The position numbers were made by a program, and so were the translations under genes. From NCBI RefSeq assembly GCF_000732925.1, contig NZ_CP008953.1, positions 1,612,001 through 1,676,000 on the forward strand: a DNA stretch of 64,000 nt, given 5' to 3'. Of this stretch, positions 1 to 8,947 are shown in pieces. This DNA is from Amycolatopsis japonica. Its GTDB lineage: Bacteria; Actinomycetota; Actinomycetes; Mycobacteriales; Pseudonocardiaceae. Within the stretch, counting starts at the first letter, position 1. The number at the start of each line of letters is the position of its first letter. The notes beneath the pieces are model-generated. The model was not told the DNA's origin. It made no database searches and worked only from the letters and a program-made list of their open reading frames with translations.

Positions 1-637
1 TGTAGTACCTCGGCGGTTTGCCGGGCAGCGCCGTCGCGTCGTAGACCGCGGTGCCGTAGGTGCCGGCGGTGATCTTGAAGTGGCCGACGCTCAGCCCGCC
101 GAACGCCGGGCGGAACCGCTTGGCGAGGGTGAACGGACCGACCTGCTCACGGGCGAGTTCGTCGGGGCGGGCGAGTGTCGGAGCCTGGGGCTCGTCGACC
201 ATCGTGGCGGCGCCGTTCACCTTGGGGGCGGCGACGCTGCGACCGGCCTGGAGCACCCCGACCTCCTGGACGTCGGTGGGCACACCCGACAGCGCCGCCG
301 GGACGAGGTCGTCTTCACGCAGCATTTCGTGCGGCATCTTCGTGTCGACCAGGACGGTGATCGCCTTCTCGCCGGTGTCCCTGCCCCCGGACCATTTGGT
401 ACCGAGCGCGACACCCACCACGTTCTGCCGGTTCAGCAACGCCTCCTCCTCGGCCGCCTGCACGCTCGCGAGGGAGAGGAAATCGTCCGGGATCATATTG
501 TTTTCGATCATGTCGGCCACACTTTTCTGGTTGTCGGCGTTGACGAAGTGCGGGACTCCCGACGAAAGAGTCTTCTCCTCCTGCGGCGGGTGGCGCCATA
601 GTGCAATCGGGTACGGCGCTTCACTATGAGACGTCAA
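1..637 (-). CDS. Nal1-like (trypsin-fold peptidase-related) protein, N-terminal part, runs off left edge
   Basis: Only about 212 N-terminal codons are present. The reading frame carries typical codon bias. Residues 72-81 read NVVGVALGTK, followed by KAITVLVDTKMP (91-102) and GVPTDVQEVG (118-127); this order is what I recall for the N-terminal region of bacterial Nal1-like proteins of the chymotrypsin fold. The expected His/Asp/Ser catalytic residues would lie beyond the edge, so activity cannot be judged. No ATG opens the frame. I chose TTG at 637 because AAGGGA sits just upstream; GTG at 520 is the alternative. An ATG at 599 belongs to another frame. The gene is divergent from nothing in the window: the next gene to the right also reads leftwards and ends in a terminator. 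Confidence 0.6.
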   Translation of the reverse strand, partial: MTSHSEAPYPIALWRHPPQEEKTLSSGVPHFVNADNQKSVADMIENNMIPDDFLSLASVQAAEEEALLNRQNVVGVALGTKWSGGRDTGEKAITVLVDTKMPHEMLREDDLVPAALSGVPTDVQEVGVLQAGRSVAAPKVNGAATMVDEPQAPTLARPDELAREQVGPFTLAKRFRPAFGGLSVGHFKITAGTYGTAVYDATALPGKPPRYY

Positions 638-737
638 GATTTCCCTTGTGCGGCAAGGGTTTGTTATCGCTCAACCGGACATCGCCCCGGCGTCGCCGCC
701 GTTGAGGGACTTTGGTCACCGATCCGCCGGAAAAGGA

Positions 738-779
738 AACGGGCGGGCTCGCCGGATCACTCCGGTGAGCCCGCCCGTT
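738..779 (-). terminator. Terminator hairpin downstream of the glutathione peroxidase gene
   Basis: An inverted repeat pairs AACGGGCGGGCTC with GAGCCCGCCCGTT, and the inner GCCGGA/TCCGGT extends the stem. It lies 16 nt past the peroxidase stop. There is no long U-tract, as is common in actinomycetes. Confidence 0.65.
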
Positions 780-794
780 CGCGAAAGGCGGGAA

Positions 795-1280
795 TCAGCC
801 GATCGTCGCGTCGATCGCCTTGGTGATCGTCTCGTCCTCGGGTTCGGTGCGTGGGCGGAATCGCCCCACCACTTCACCGGAAGGGGCGATGAGGAACTTC
901 TCGAAGTTCCACTGGACGTCGCCGGCGGCGCCCTCCGCGTCGGCCGCCTTGGTCAGTTCGGCGTAGAGCGGGTGACGGCTTTCCCCGTTGACATCCAGCT
1001 TTTCGAACAGCGGGAACGAAACGCCGTACGTCGTCGAGCAGAAGGTCTGGATCTCCTCCGCCGTGCCCGGCTCCTGGCCCGCGAACTGGTTGCAGGGGAA
1101 CCCGACGACGGAGAAACCCTTGTCCGCGTAGCGTTCCTGGAGTTTCTCCAGCCCGGTGTACTGCGGCGTCAGCCCGCATTTCGACGCCACGTTCACCACC
1201 AGCAGCGTCTTGCCTTCGAGCGCGCCGAGCGTCGTGTCCTCGCCCGCGAGCGTCTTCAGCGGGATGTCGTGGATCCCCAT
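795..1280 (-). CDS. Glutathione peroxidase family protein (thiol peroxidase)
   Basis: A 161-residue protein of the usual family length, predicted cytosolic, reducing hydroperoxides. The motif NVASKCGLTPQY places the peroxidatic cysteine at Cys35. FPCNQFAGQEP supplies the conserved Gln69, and WNFEKFL supplies Trp124 and Asn125, completing the catalytic tetrad. Cys81 in TFCSTTYG matches the resolving cysteine of non-selenium, thioredoxin-dependent members, so thioredoxin is a likelier donor than glutathione, which actinomycetes lack (known for the group). ATG start preceded by AAGGGG. The gene follows the GH57 gene by 13 nt and may be read with it, ending at the hairpin at 738-779. Confidence 0.9.
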   Translation of the reverse strand: MGIHDIPLKTLAGEDTTLGALEGKTLLVVNVASKCGLTPQYTGLEKLQERYADKGFSVVGFPCNQFAGQEPGTAEEIQTFCSTTYGVSFPLFEKLDVNGESRHPLYAELTKAADAEGAAGDVQWNFEKFLIAPSGEVVGRFRPRTEPEDETITKAIDATIG

Positions 1281-1293
1281 GGTGCCCCTTTCG

Positions 1294-2805
1294 TCATTTC
1301 CTCAGCAGATCACGCGCGTCGACGTGACCGAACGGCCCGTCGTCGCGCCGGAACGCGGCCGCGGTCTCCCGCGCGCGGTCGAGTGCTCCTTCCCGGAGCA
1401 GCCCGGCGAGCGTGTCGAACCGTTCCGTGTGCACTCTCGCCCGCCGCCGCGCGTAATCGGCGGCGGAGTCCTTGGTGACCATGAACGCCCAATCGCTCGA
1501 CAGCGCCAGCATCGCTTCGGCGACGGCCTGATCGCGGACGGAGTCGCGTGTCGTCGTGTCCATTCCGGTGACGAGGTCGAGCATCCGGTCCTGCAACGCG
1601 GTGTTGTCCCGCACCATGTCGGCGACCTGCTCGCCGTCCCAGACCCGCCAGTCCTTGCCAGACCCCCACGACGACGCCGGGAGGTCGACCTTCCCGCCGA
1701 GGTGACCGGCTTCGAGCGCGCCCTTGAGCGTCGTGACGCGGACGCCGGCCTCGGGCAGCGCGCGCAGGACGCCTTCGAGCCAGGCAGGGCCCTCGTGCCA
1801 CCAGTGTCCGAACAGTTCCGTGTCGTACGCGGCGACGACGAGCGACTCGCGGCCGTGCTCGGCTTTGAGCGAACGCAGGCGGGCGACGACCGTGTCGACG
1901 AAGTCCTGGACGTGACCGCCGAGGGTGGCCGTCGCCATCGCCGGGTCGTACGGCGCCTTGTCCGGCGGCTCGACGGTCTTGCCGGTCACCCGCGAGGGTT
2001 TGAGGCCGACCTCGTGTGCCCAGGTGTGGAAATCGCGATAGGCGGCATGGCCGGGATATCCGGCCTTCGGCGACCAGACGCGGTACGTGACTTCGAGATC
2101 GCGGCCGAAGCACACGACGTCGGAATCGCCGACCGTCCGCGCCGCCGAGGTGTCACCGTGCAGGGAAGGCCCGTCGACCATGAACCGCTGGACACCCGCG
2201 GCGGCGTATCCGGCCTCCATGCCGGGCGCGTAGCCGCATTCGGGCGCCCAAATGCCTTCGGGACGCCGTCCGATCCGCAGCGCGGTGTCGGCCAGGCCGC
2301 CCCGCAGCATGAAGTCGCGGACCGCCGGGTCGAGCAGCGGCTGGAACGGATGCGCCAGCGGCCCGCCGAGCAGTTCGATCGTCCCGTTGTCCACAAAGGA
2401 CCGAAGGATCGGGGAGAAGCCGTGACGCCAGCGGGTTTCGAGCTCTTCCGAGGCTTTGAGCGCCGTCCGGTACTCGCTCGCCGCGAGGTCGCGCAGCAGC
2501 GGATCACCGCGCCACAGCGTGGACGCGTGCCAGGAGCGCAGCTGCCAGTGGCCGAGCCAGTCGTGGAAGGCGTCGATGCAGTACGGGTCGTCGAGCTGGG
2601 CGGCGAGGATCGGCGTCATCCCGAGGGTGAGGACGTCTTCGCGGCCCTCGTCGGCGAAGCGGCGCAGGAGATCGACCATCGGCAGGTAGGAATGCGCCCA
2701 CGCCTGGTAGAGCCATTCCTCGCCGACCGGCCAGGATCCGTGATGCGGCAGCCACGGCAGGTGGCTGTGCACGACGAGGCAGAACGTGCCCTCGTAGTCG
2801 CTCAT
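1294..2805 (-). CDS. GH57 alpha-glucan branching-type enzyme (Rv3031-like)
   Basis: A 503-residue glycoside hydrolase family 57 protein. The N-terminus shows the family start HSHLPW, WAPECGY places the nucleophile near Glu189, and AAYDTELFGHWW places the acid/base near Asp327. The C-terminal half carries the helical domain (DUF1957-type) typical of branching members. In mycobacteria the homologue Rv3031 is a branching enzyme linked to methylglucose lipopolysaccharide (MGLP). Here it overlaps the upstream methyltransferase by 4 bp, so the two are co-translated, as for Rv3030-Rv3031. The glycosyltransferase partner Rv3032 is not next to it; glutathione peroxidase occupies that place. Substrate is inferred from context. 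Confidence 0.85.
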   Translation of the reverse strand: MSDYEGTFCLVVHSHLPWLPHHGSWPVGEEWLYQAWAHSYLPMVDLLRRFADEGREDVLTLGMTPILAAQLDDPYCIDAFHDWLGHWQLRSWHASTLWRGDPLLRDLAASEYRTALKASEELETRWRHGFSPILRSFVDNGTIELLGGPLAHPFQPLLDPAVRDFMLRGGLADTALRIGRRPEGIWAPECGYAPGMEAGYAAAGVQRFMVDGPSLHGDTSAARTVGDSDVVCFGRDLEVTYRVWSPKAGYPGHAAYRDFHTWAHEVGLKPSRVTGKTVEPPDKAPYDPAMATATLGGHVQDFVDTVVARLRSLKAEHGRESLVVAAYDTELFGHWWHEGPAWLEGVLRALPEAGVRVTTLKGALEAGHLGGKVDLPASSWGSGKDWRVWDGEQVADMVRDNTALQDRMLDLVTGMDTTTRDSVRDQAVAEAMLALSSDWAFMVTKDSAADYARRRARVHTERFDTLAGLLREGALDRARETAAAFRRDDGPFGHVDARDLLRK

Positions 2806-3575
2806 CGGCGCACCGCCACGGCGACCAGGTCGAGGCTGGCGTCGAGGTCTTCACCGTGGATCGCGAAGTCCGCGGCCTGGATGCCTTCGACGTCGGCCAG
2901 CAGTTCCGCGGGCCAGGTCGCCTGTCCCGGCAGCTGCCCCATGACGACGTCGAGCTGGGCGTCGATGATCGAACCGCCGTACTTGGCGTCGAGCCTCGCG
3001 ACGCCCTCGCCGTGGTGGAGACCGTGCAGGGTCTCGACCACGAAACCGGCGTCACGCAGCAATCCGTCCAATTCGGACGGTGCGAGCTCTCTGGTGTGGA
3101 ACGGGTTGAGCGGGGTGTCGCTGTCCGGGGTGAAGGTCAGCCGGTTGGGCGTGGTGACGATCAGCCGTCCGCCGGGGGAGAGCACGCGGCGGCATTCGGC
3201 GAGGAAGGCGCCCTGGTCCCAGAGATGCTCGATCACCTGGAAATTGGCGACGACGTCGACCGAGGCGTCCCGCAGCGGCAGGAACACCAGGTTCGCCCTG
3301 GCCACACCGATGCCGGGGTAGCGGCGGGCGACGTGCTCGGTGGTGGGGACGTCGTAGTCGAGGGCGAGCACCCGCTCGGCCACGGTGGCGATCAGCCCGG
3401 CGCCGTAGCCCTCGCCGCAGCCGGCCTCCAGCACCGTCTTGCCCTCGCACAGCGGCAGGAGCTTGTGATACGCGGCCTCGTGGCGCCGGAACCAGTAATT
3501 CTCCTCGGCGATGCCCGGCACGGTGCGTTCACCGGTGAGGTGCAGCGCTTCGGCCCTGGTGGCTGGGGTGGTCAC
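2802..3575 (-). CDS. SAM-dependent class I methyltransferase (Rv3030-like)
   Basis: A 257-residue cytosolic methyltransferase with a Rossmann fold. Motif I is VLEAGCGEGYG (48-58), followed by an acidic residue after strand 2 in ALDYD and the post-motif segment FQVIEHLWDQ. It heads a two-gene unit with the GH57 gene; the shared ATGA couples their translation. This pairing is conserved as Rv3030-Rv3031 in M. tuberculosis, where it is assigned to polymethylated polysaccharide synthesis. That suggests a sugar or alpha-glucan acceptor, but no residue here proves it. The start ATG at 3575 follows a short untranslated region shared with the divergent membrane-protein gene. Confidence 0.8.
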   Translation of the reverse strand: MTTPATRAEALHLTGERTVPGIAEENYWFRRHEAAYHKLLPLCEGKTVLEAGCGEGYGAGLIATVAERVLALDYDVPTTEHVARRYPGIGVARANLVFLPLRDASVDVVANFQVIEHLWDQGAFLAECRRVLSPGGRLIVTTPNRLTFTPDSDTPLNPFHTRELAPSELDGLLRDAGFVVETLHGLHHGEGVARLDAKYGGSIIDAQLDVVMGQLPGQATWPAELLADVEGIQAADFAIHGEDLDASLDLVAVAVRR

Positions 3576-3645
3576 GCCGCGACCCTACCGGCCGGTCACT
3601 TCGGCTCGCGTGTCACGTTTCGCGGCGCCACGCAGTCCAGGAGGT

Positions 3646-4068
3646 ATGCAACGGACATTCACCCGCGTACTGCTCGTCGTCTTCGGCCTCATCGAACTGC
3701 CCGTCGGGCTGTGGCCGCTGTTCAGCCCGGAGGGCTTCTACCGGGACTTCCCGGGGTTCCGCACCGGCTGGGTGGCGATGGACGGCCCCTTCAACGAACA
3801 CCTGATCCAGGACTTCGGCGGCCTCAACCTGGCGCTTTCCGCGATCCTGATCGGCGCCGCCGTGATCGGGACGACCGCCGTGGCCAGGTTGGCGGCGCTC
3901 GCCACCTTCTGTTTCGGATTGCCGCATTTCCTGTACCACCTTGGTCACGTCTCGCATTTCGAGCCGGTGGACCAGGTGCTGATCATCGTGACGACGGCGC
4001 TGGGCGCGGTGCTCCCGGTGGTGCTGGCGCTGATCCCCTCGAAGCGGATTACACCGGCGACACCGTGA
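3646..4068 (+). CDS. Small integral membrane protein, four predicted helices
   Basis: A 140-residue hydrophobic protein I cannot assign to a named function. Hydrophobic stretches lie near residues 8-25, 58-75, 78-95 and 108-128, separated by a soluble loop with GFYRDFPGFRTGWVAMDGPF. The pattern resembles DoxX/DUF4345-like four-helix proteins. AGGAGG lies directly before the ATG with one base between, unusually close; no better in-frame start is seen downstream. The 3' end overlaps the convergent DegV gene by 20 bp. Confidence 0.65.
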   Translation: MQRTFTRVLLVVFGLIELPVGLWPLFSPEGFYRDFPGFRTGWVAMDGPFNEHLIQDFGGLNLALSAILIGAAVIGTTAVARLAALATFCFGLPHFLYHLGHVSHFEPVDQVLIIVTTALGAVLPVVLALIPSKRITPATP

Positions 4069-4900
4069 TGCCGATGGCGCCGGGCCCGAGGTGGGCGCCG
4101 AGGATCATGCTGGCGTCTACCAGGGTGCTGTCGACCATATGCGGCAGCCGTGCCCGCAGCCGTCCGCCGATCTCGAGGTCGCGTTCGTCCGGTCCGAACC
4201 GGGTGATGGCGACCTCGACGTCCCGGTCGCCCGCGCATTCCACCGCGAGGTCGACGAGTTTGTTGAGCGCCCGCCGCTGGCCCGGCACCCGGGTCAGCGG
4301 GGCGACCTCGCCGTTCTTCAGCGTCAACAGGGGTTTGATCGAGAACGCGGAGCCGAGGAACGCCTGCGCCGCGCCGATCCGGCCACCGCGGCGCAGGAAC
4401 TCCAGCGTGTCGACGTAGAGGATCTCCCGGCTGCCGCGGAAGCGGCGTTCGGCCGCGTCGATGACGCGAGTGGCCTGCCCGCCGGCGGCGGCGACCTTGG
4501 CCGCCGAGGTCGCCGCGAAACCGAGGCTCATCCCGGTGGTCCCGCTGTCGAGGACGTGCACCGGGATGTTCACCTGCTGGGCGGCCTCGCGGGCGGCGTT
4601 CACCGTCTCCGACATCCGTCCCGAGATGTGGACGCTGACGATCGCGGACGCGCCCTTGCTCGCGGCGTCCTGGAACGCCCAGAAGAACGCGGCGACCTCG
4701 GGCGGCGCCGTCTTCACCGGCGTCCCCGCCCGCAGATGGCCGATGATCTCCTCGCGGTCGTAGCGATTCTCCTCGTCGAACTGCTCTCCGACCTGCAGTT
4801 GGACCTGAACGACGCCGATTCCCCAGCGTTCGGCGACCGGGGCGGGAAGGCAGGCGGTCGAGTCCGTGATCACGGCGACAGGGCCGGGCATGGAACGCAT
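4049..4900 (-). CDS. DegV family fatty-acid-binding protein
   Basis: A 283-residue DegV protein; the family binds fatty acids and can hand them to a fatty-acid kinase. The start AVITDSTACLP is the family opening. VHISGRMSETVNAA contains the ligand-contacting Ser, and the C-terminal lobe has DTLEFLRRGGRIG and the usual SIKPLLTLKNGEV. Two starts are possible: ATG at 4900 (AAGGGA upstream) and ATG at 4891; I use the longer. No kinase partner (FakA) is nearby, so the physiological partner is unknown. The gene is divergent from etfB. Confidence 0.85.
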   Translation of the reverse strand: MRSMPGPVAVITDSTACLPAPVAERWGIGVVQVQLQVGEQFDEENRYDREEIIGHLRAGTPVKTAPPEVAAFFWAFQDAASKGASAIVSVHISGRMSETVNAAREAAQQVNIPVHVLDSGTTGMSLGFAATSAAKVAAAGGQATRVIDAAERRFRGSREILYVDTLEFLRRGGRIGAAQAFLGSAFSIKPLLTLKNGEVAPLTRVPGQRRALNKLVDLAVECAGDRDVEVAITRFGPDERDLEIGGRLRARLPHMVDSTLVDASMILGAHLGPGAIGITVSPV

Positions 4901-5143
4901 GGTGGGGCAGGTTATCCCTTCACCATCTCCGGGAGTACCCCGGAATACGGCCGTTCGGGTTAGTCGGCCGGTTACACTCACTTCCGGGTGAATTACCTGG
5001 ACGATGGTCCCACTAAAACGTGCATCCAGGTGAATGAGGTCACCTCGGCGGGCCGCGGCGCTGAAATGGCCCTAATCTACCGGCCAGTAGAGCTGTTGCC
5101 CCGTGGCCGACGCCGGCCACTAACGGGAGGTCGAAGTAGACCC

Positions 5144-5929
5144 ATGACGAACATCGTTGTCCTGGTCAAGCAGGTACCGGACACCTACTCGGAGCGGAAG
5201 CTCTCCGGTGCCGACAACACTCTTGACCGCGAATCCGCCGACGCCGTGCTCGACGAGATCAACGAGAAGGCCGTCGAAGAAGCACTGAAGATCAAGGAAG
5301 CCGGCGAGGGCGAGGTCACCGTCGTCTCGGTGGGTCCCGACCGCGCGACCGACGCGATCCGCAAGGCGCTGTCCATGGGCGCCGACAAGGCCATCCACGT
5401 CTCCGACGCGGCCCTTCACGGCTCCGACGCGATCGCCACCGCCAAGGTGCTGGCCGCCGCGATCTCGAAGGTCGAAGGCTTCGACCTGGTCATCACCGGT
5501 AACGAGGCCTCCGACGGCCGCGGTGGCGCCGTGCCGGCGATCATCGCCGAGCTGCTCGGCCTGCCGCAGCTGACCCACGTGAACGAGCTGACCGTCGATG
5601 GCACCTCGATCAAGGCCGACCGCTACACCGAGGACGGCGTCACGCACCTCGAGGCGAACCTGCCCGCGGTGGTGAGCGTCGGCGAGAAGATCAACGAGCC
5701 GCGCTACCCCTCCTTCAAGGGCATCATGGCCGCCAAGAAGAAGCCGGTCGAGACGCTGACCGTCGCGGACCTGGGCGTCGACGCGGCCGAGGTCGGCCTC
5801 GGCAACGCGTGGTCGTCCGTGCTCGAAGCCTCCCCGAAGCCGCCGCGCACCGCCGGTGAGCGCGTCGAGGACGAGGGTGACGGCGGCAGCAAGGTGGCCG
5901 CCTACCTGGTCGCGCAGAAGCTCATCTGA
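5144..5929 (+). CDS. etfB: Electron transfer flavoprotein beta subunit
   Basis: A 261-residue beta subunit (FixA type), the AMP-binding half of ETF, which carries electrons from acyl-CoA dehydrogenases to the respiratory chain. The family signature VGEKINEPRYPSFKGIMAAK is complete, and IVVLVKQVPDT opens the protein. GGGAGG 13 nt before the ATG fixes the start; upstream in-frame codons lack a ribosome-binding site. etfA follows after 26 nt with its own GAGGAGG, making a two-gene operon that ends at the terminator at 6932-6969. Corresponds to Rv3029c (fixA) by order and family. Confidence 0.95.
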   Translation: MTNIVVLVKQVPDTYSERKLSGADNTLDRESADAVLDEINEKAVEEALKIKEAGEGEVTVVSVGPDRATDAIRKALSMGADKAIHVSDAALHGSDAIATAKVLAAAISKVEGFDLVITGNEASDGRGGAVPAIIAELLGLPQLTHVNELTVDGTSIKADRYTEDGVTHLEANLPAVVSVGEKINEPRYPSFKGIMAAKKKPVETLTVADLGVDAAEVGLGNAWSSVLEASPKPPRTAGERVEDEGDGGSKVAAYLVAQKLI

Positions 5930-5955
5930 GACAGGTTTCGAGGAGGAATAGGGAA

Positions 5956-6915
5956 ATGGCTGAAGTACTCGTCCTCGTCGACCACGTCGACGGTGAAGTC
6001 AAGAAGGTCACGCTCGAGCTGCTGACCGCCGCTCGTGAACTGGGTGAGCCGTCCGCGGTCGTCGTCGGCCCGACCGGCACCGCCGCCAAGGCGAAGGAAG
6101 CCCTCGCCGCGCACGGCGCCGCCAAGGTGTACGTCGCCGAGGGCGACAACGCCACCGGCTTCCTGGTCACCCCGAAGGTGGACGTCCTCGCCGCGCTCGC
6201 GGAGCGGACCTCCCCGGCCGCCGTGCTCGTCGCGGCCAGCGCCGAGGGCAAGGAGGTGTCCGCCCGTGTCGCGGTCCGCCTCGGCTCCGGTCTGCTGTAC
6301 GACGCCGTCGGCGTGAACGGCGACGGCAGCGTCGACCAGTCCATCTTCGGTGGCGCGTTCTCCGTGAAGTCCAAGTCCACCAAGGGTGTCCCGGTCATCT
6401 CGGTCCGCCCGGGCGCGGTCGAGGCCGCCCCGGCCGAAGGTGCGGCCGCCGAGGAGACCGTCGAGGTCCCCGCGGGTGACCCGGCGAAGTCCGCCAAGAT
6501 CACCGGCGTCGAGCCGATCGTCGGCGGCGACCGGCCGGAGCTGACCGAGGCCTCGGTCGTCGTCTCCGGTGGCCGCGGTGTCGGCTCGGCCGACAAGTTC
6601 GACGTCGTCGAGGCGCTCGCCGACTCGCTCGGTGCCGCCGTCGGCGCTTCCCGCGCCGCCGTCGACTCGGGCTACTACCCGGCGCAGTTCCAGGTCGGCC
6701 AGACCGGTAAGACGGTCTCGCCGCAGCTGTACATCGCGCTGGGCATCTCCGGCGCGATCCAGCACCGCGCCGGTATGCAGACCTCGAAGACCATCATCGC
6801 GGTCAACAAGGACGCCGAGGCGCCGATCTTCGAGATCGCCGACTTCGGTGTGGTGGGCGACCTGTTCAACGTCGCGCCGCAGCTGACCGAAGAGGTCCAG
6901 AAGCGCAAGGGCTGA
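5956..6915 (+). CDS. etfA: Electron transfer flavoprotein alpha subunit
   Basis: A 319-residue alpha subunit (FixB type). The N-terminal domain spans about 1-185. The C-terminal FAD-binding domain begins at [19 protein letters not shown] and includes the ETF-alpha signature around [19 protein letters not shown], with the acidic FAD-contacting segment [14 protein letters not shown]. It pairs with etfB to form the heterodimer. The start is ATG with GAGGAGG upstream. The C-terminus is typical in length and no residues are missing. Confidence 0.95.
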   Translation: MAEVLVLVDHVDGEVKKVTLELLTAARELGEPSAVVVGPTGTAAKAKEALAAHGAAKVYVAEGDNATGFLVTPKVDVLAALAERTSPAAVLVAASAEGKEVSARVAVRLGSGLLYDAVGVNGDGSVDQSIFGGAFSVKSKSTKGVPVISVRPGAVEAAPAEGAAAEETVEVPAGDPAKSAKITGVEPIVGGDRPELTEASVVVSGGRGVGSADKFDVVEALADSLGAAVGASRAAVDSGYYPAQFQVGQTGKTVSPQLYIALGISGAIQHRAGMQTSKTIIAVNKDAEAPIFEIADFGVVGDLFNVAPQLTEEVQKRKG

Positions 6916-6931
6916 GTCCTTCGTTCGAAGA

Positions 6932-6969
6932 GGGGCCGTCCGGGATTTATTTCCCGGGCGGCCCCTTTT
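6932..6969 (+). terminator. Intrinsic terminator of etfBA
   Basis: A 13-bp stem (GGGGCCGTCCGGG with CCCGGGCGGCCCC, one G-U) closes an AT-rich 8-nt loop and is followed by TTTT. It begins 17 nt after the etfA stop. Confidence 0.9.
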
Positions 6970-7091
6970 CCGTGACCGGGAAGTGACTTCCCACCCTGAG
7001 AGAAGCCTGAGAACCCGCAATTAACGGAACGTGCACTAATCGGCCATCGGGCGCATTGTCGTTGGTACCCCTCCAGGGGTAGACCTGGGTC

Positions 7092-7874
7092 ATGACGACG
7101 TCACAGCTCCTCGTCAGTACTGACCAGGCAGGTGTCGAACTCCCGGCCGACGCGCCGCGTTACTCCCTTCTCGTGGCGAACGGAAACGAAGAAGTCGTCG
7201 CCGCGCAACGCCTCCGCCATCGGGTGTTCGCCGAGGAAATGGGAGCGACGCTCAATTCCCTCGAACCCGGCCTCGACGTCGACTACTTCGACGAGTTCTG
7301 CGATCACCTCGTGGTGCGCGACGACAACACCGGCGAGATCGTGGGCACGTACCGGATGTTGCCGCCCGATCGGGCCGCGCGGGCGGGAAAGCTGTATTCC
7401 GACAGCGAATTCGATCTCACCGCGCTCGATTCCCTGCGCCCTTCGCTGGTCGAGACGGGCCGTTCGTGCGTGCACCCCGACCACCGCAGCGGCGCCGTGG
7501 TGAGCCTCGTGTGGGCGGGGATCGGGCGCTACATGCTGCTGGCCGGGCACCGGTATCTCGCGGGCTGCGCGTCCGTGCCGCTGACCGACGGCGGGATCTA
7601 CGCGGCGGGCGTCTGGGATGTCCTGCGCGCCAAGCACTACGCGGAGGAATCCCTTCGGGTGACGCCGCTGAACCCGTGGCCGAACGAGACGATCGAGCGG
7701 CCCTCGCGTGCGATCCTTCCGCCGCTCATCAAGGGCTACACCCGCCTCGGGGCGAAGATCTACGGGCCGCCCGCGCTGGACGCGGATTTCGGTGTCGCGG
7801 ACTTCTTCGTCCTGCTGGATCTGCACAACGTCGACGAGCGGTACCTCAAGTTCTTCCTGGGAGAGCAGGGATGA
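7092..7874 (+). CDS. OlsB-type N-acyltransferase (probable ornithine N-acyltransferase)
   Basis: A 260-residue GNAT-fold protein of the hemolysin/OlsB family. Recognisable blocks are [16 protein letters not shown] (38-53), [23 protein letters not shown] and the C-terminal [16 protein letters not shown], where an LGAxI/GxPA-type segment is typical of OlsB. These enzymes transfer a 3-hydroxyacyl chain from ACP to ornithine, giving lyso-ornithine lipid. The next gene, overlapping by 4 bp, is the matching O-acyltransferase, which strongly supports this role. The pair matches Rv3027c-Rv3026c. Substrate is inferred from the gene pair, not from a unique residue. Confidence 0.75.
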   Translation: MTTSQLLVSTDQAGVELPADAPRYSLLVANGNEEVVAAQRLRHRVFAEEMGATLNSLEPGLDVDYFDEFCDHLVVRDDNTGEIVGTYRMLPPDRAARAGKLYSDSEFDLTALDSLRPSLVETGRSCVHPDHRSGAVVSLVWAGIGRYMLLAGHRYLAGCASVPLTDGGIYAAGVWDVLRAKHYAEESLRVTPLNPWPNETIERPSRAILPPLIKGYTRLGAKIYGPPALDADFGVADFFVLLDLHNVDERYLKFFLGEQG

Positions 7875-8767
7875 GTCACGCCTGGATGCCGAAATCGCCG
7901 TGCGGCGACGGCTGCCTGACCGAAGGGGCGCCGACGGTGGCGTTCGGCCGGCGGGTCCTGCGCTTCACCGCGGCGATCGGCGTCATCTTCGGTGCCTTCC
8001 TCAGCGCGCCTCTGGTGCTCGTGCTGCGCGGCAAGCCCCGGGAACGGTTGGTACGCCTGCTTTTCGCGGGGATCCTTCGCTCGTTCGGGGTGAAGCTGCG
8101 CGTGCTCGGCGACGAGCGGTTCCGCGCCGTGCCCGGCCGTGGCGCGCTCGTGGTGAACAACCACATCTCGTGGCTGGACATCATCGCGGTCAACGCCGTC
8201 CAGCCGATGCGGGCGCTCGCGAAGAAGGAGGTCGGCGCCTGGCCGGTGCTCGGCCTGCTGGTGCGCCGCGGCGGCAGCATCTTCCTCGACCGGGAGAACC
8301 TGCGGAGCCTTCCCGCGACGATGGACGAACTCGCCGGCGCCCTGCGCGGCGGATCACTCGTCAGCGTGACACCGGAAGGCACCACCTGGTGCGGTCTCGG
8401 CTCCGGCCGGTTCCGCCCGGCGACCTTCCAGGCCGCGATCGACGGCGGTGTCCCGGTGCGGCCGCTCGCGTTGCGGTTCCGGCTCGCCGACGGGCGGGAG
8501 ACGACGCAGCCGGCGTTCATCGGGCCGGAGTCGCTCATCGCTTCACTGCGGCGGGTCGCGGCTCTACGCGGTCTGGTGCTGGAGGTGCACGTGTGCCCGG
8601 AGATCGCGCCGGGCCGCGCTTCGGACCGGCGGGAACTGGCCGCGCTGGCGGAATCCGCCGTGCAGGCGGCTCTCGGCCGGGTGCAGATCCCGGCTCAACG
8701 GCGCCGCCGCCCGGTCGTCGCTCCCGCTCCTTCGGCACCCTCCGCTCCCGAGGCGGTCTCGCAGTAA
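7871..8767 (+). CDS. OlsA/PlsC-type O-acyltransferase (probable lyso-ornithine lipid acyltransferase)
   Basis: A 298-residue membrane-associated acyltransferase. A hydrophobic helix lies at about 35-55. The PlsC catalytic HX4D box is HISWLD (His98, Asp103), followed by the arginine block and the acceptor-binding TPEGTTW near 167. PlsC enzymes acylate lysophosphatidate; the translational coupling (ATGA) to an OlsB-type gene suggests lyso-ornithine lipid instead. The C-terminal 25 residues are a Pro/Ala-rich tail after an Arg cluster, probably disordered. A dense array of palindromes follows the stop. Confidence 0.75.
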   Translation: MSHAWMPKSPCGDGCLTEGAPTVAFGRRVLRFTAAIGVIFGAFLSAPLVLVLRGKPRERLVRLLFAGILRSFGVKLRVLGDERFRAVPGRGALVVNNHISWLDIIAVNAVQPMRALAKKEVGAWPVLGLLVRRGGSIFLDRENLRSLPATMDELAGALRGGSLVSVTPEGTTWCGLGSGRFRPATFQAAIDGGVPVRPLALRFRLADGRETTQPAFIGPESLIASLRRVAALRGLVLEVHVCPEIAPGRASDRRELAALAESAVQAALGRVQIPAQRRRRPVVAPAPSAPSAPEAVSQ

Positions 8768-8777
8768 CTCCCGGATG

Positions 8778-8832
8778 TGTCATGAAAGGGTCGTTCAGGA
8801 CGTTTTCCGTCCTGAACGACCCTTTCATGACA
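8778..8832. repeat. Intergenic palindrome, GTCATGAAAGG family, copy 1
   Basis: Two 25-nt arms, perfectly complementary, flank a 5-nt loop (TTTTC). The outer part reads TGTCATGAAAGGGTCGTTC. It starts 10 nt after the acyltransferase stop. A degenerate second copy is at 41571-41623. Confidence 0.9.
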
Positions 8833-8879
8833 TCCGCCACGGGTTGTGCGACCGCGGTGGCAGCTGTGGCTTTGGCCGA

Positions 8880-8933
8880 GGTGGTCGTGAGTGGCGTTTC
8901 GGGTTCTAACCCGAAACGCCACTCACGACCACC
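8880..8933. repeat. Intergenic palindrome, GTGGTCGTGAGTGG family
   Basis: Two 26-nt perfect arms with a 2-nt centre (CT). The arm reads GGTGGTCGTGAGTGGCGTTT onwards. A single right arm recurs at 9071-9098. Confidence 0.9.
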
Positions 8934-8947
8934 GGGTCGGGCACCTG

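Noticed and set aside
5902..7020. Long open frame antisense to etfA
   Set aside because: It mirrors the third-position G/C bias of etfA on the other strand, has low-complexity Arg/Gly/Asp composition and no ribosome site. The same applies to long antisense frames opposite the LuxR/MFS genes (10283-12556), gatA, ilvD, ilvB, serA and the subtilase.
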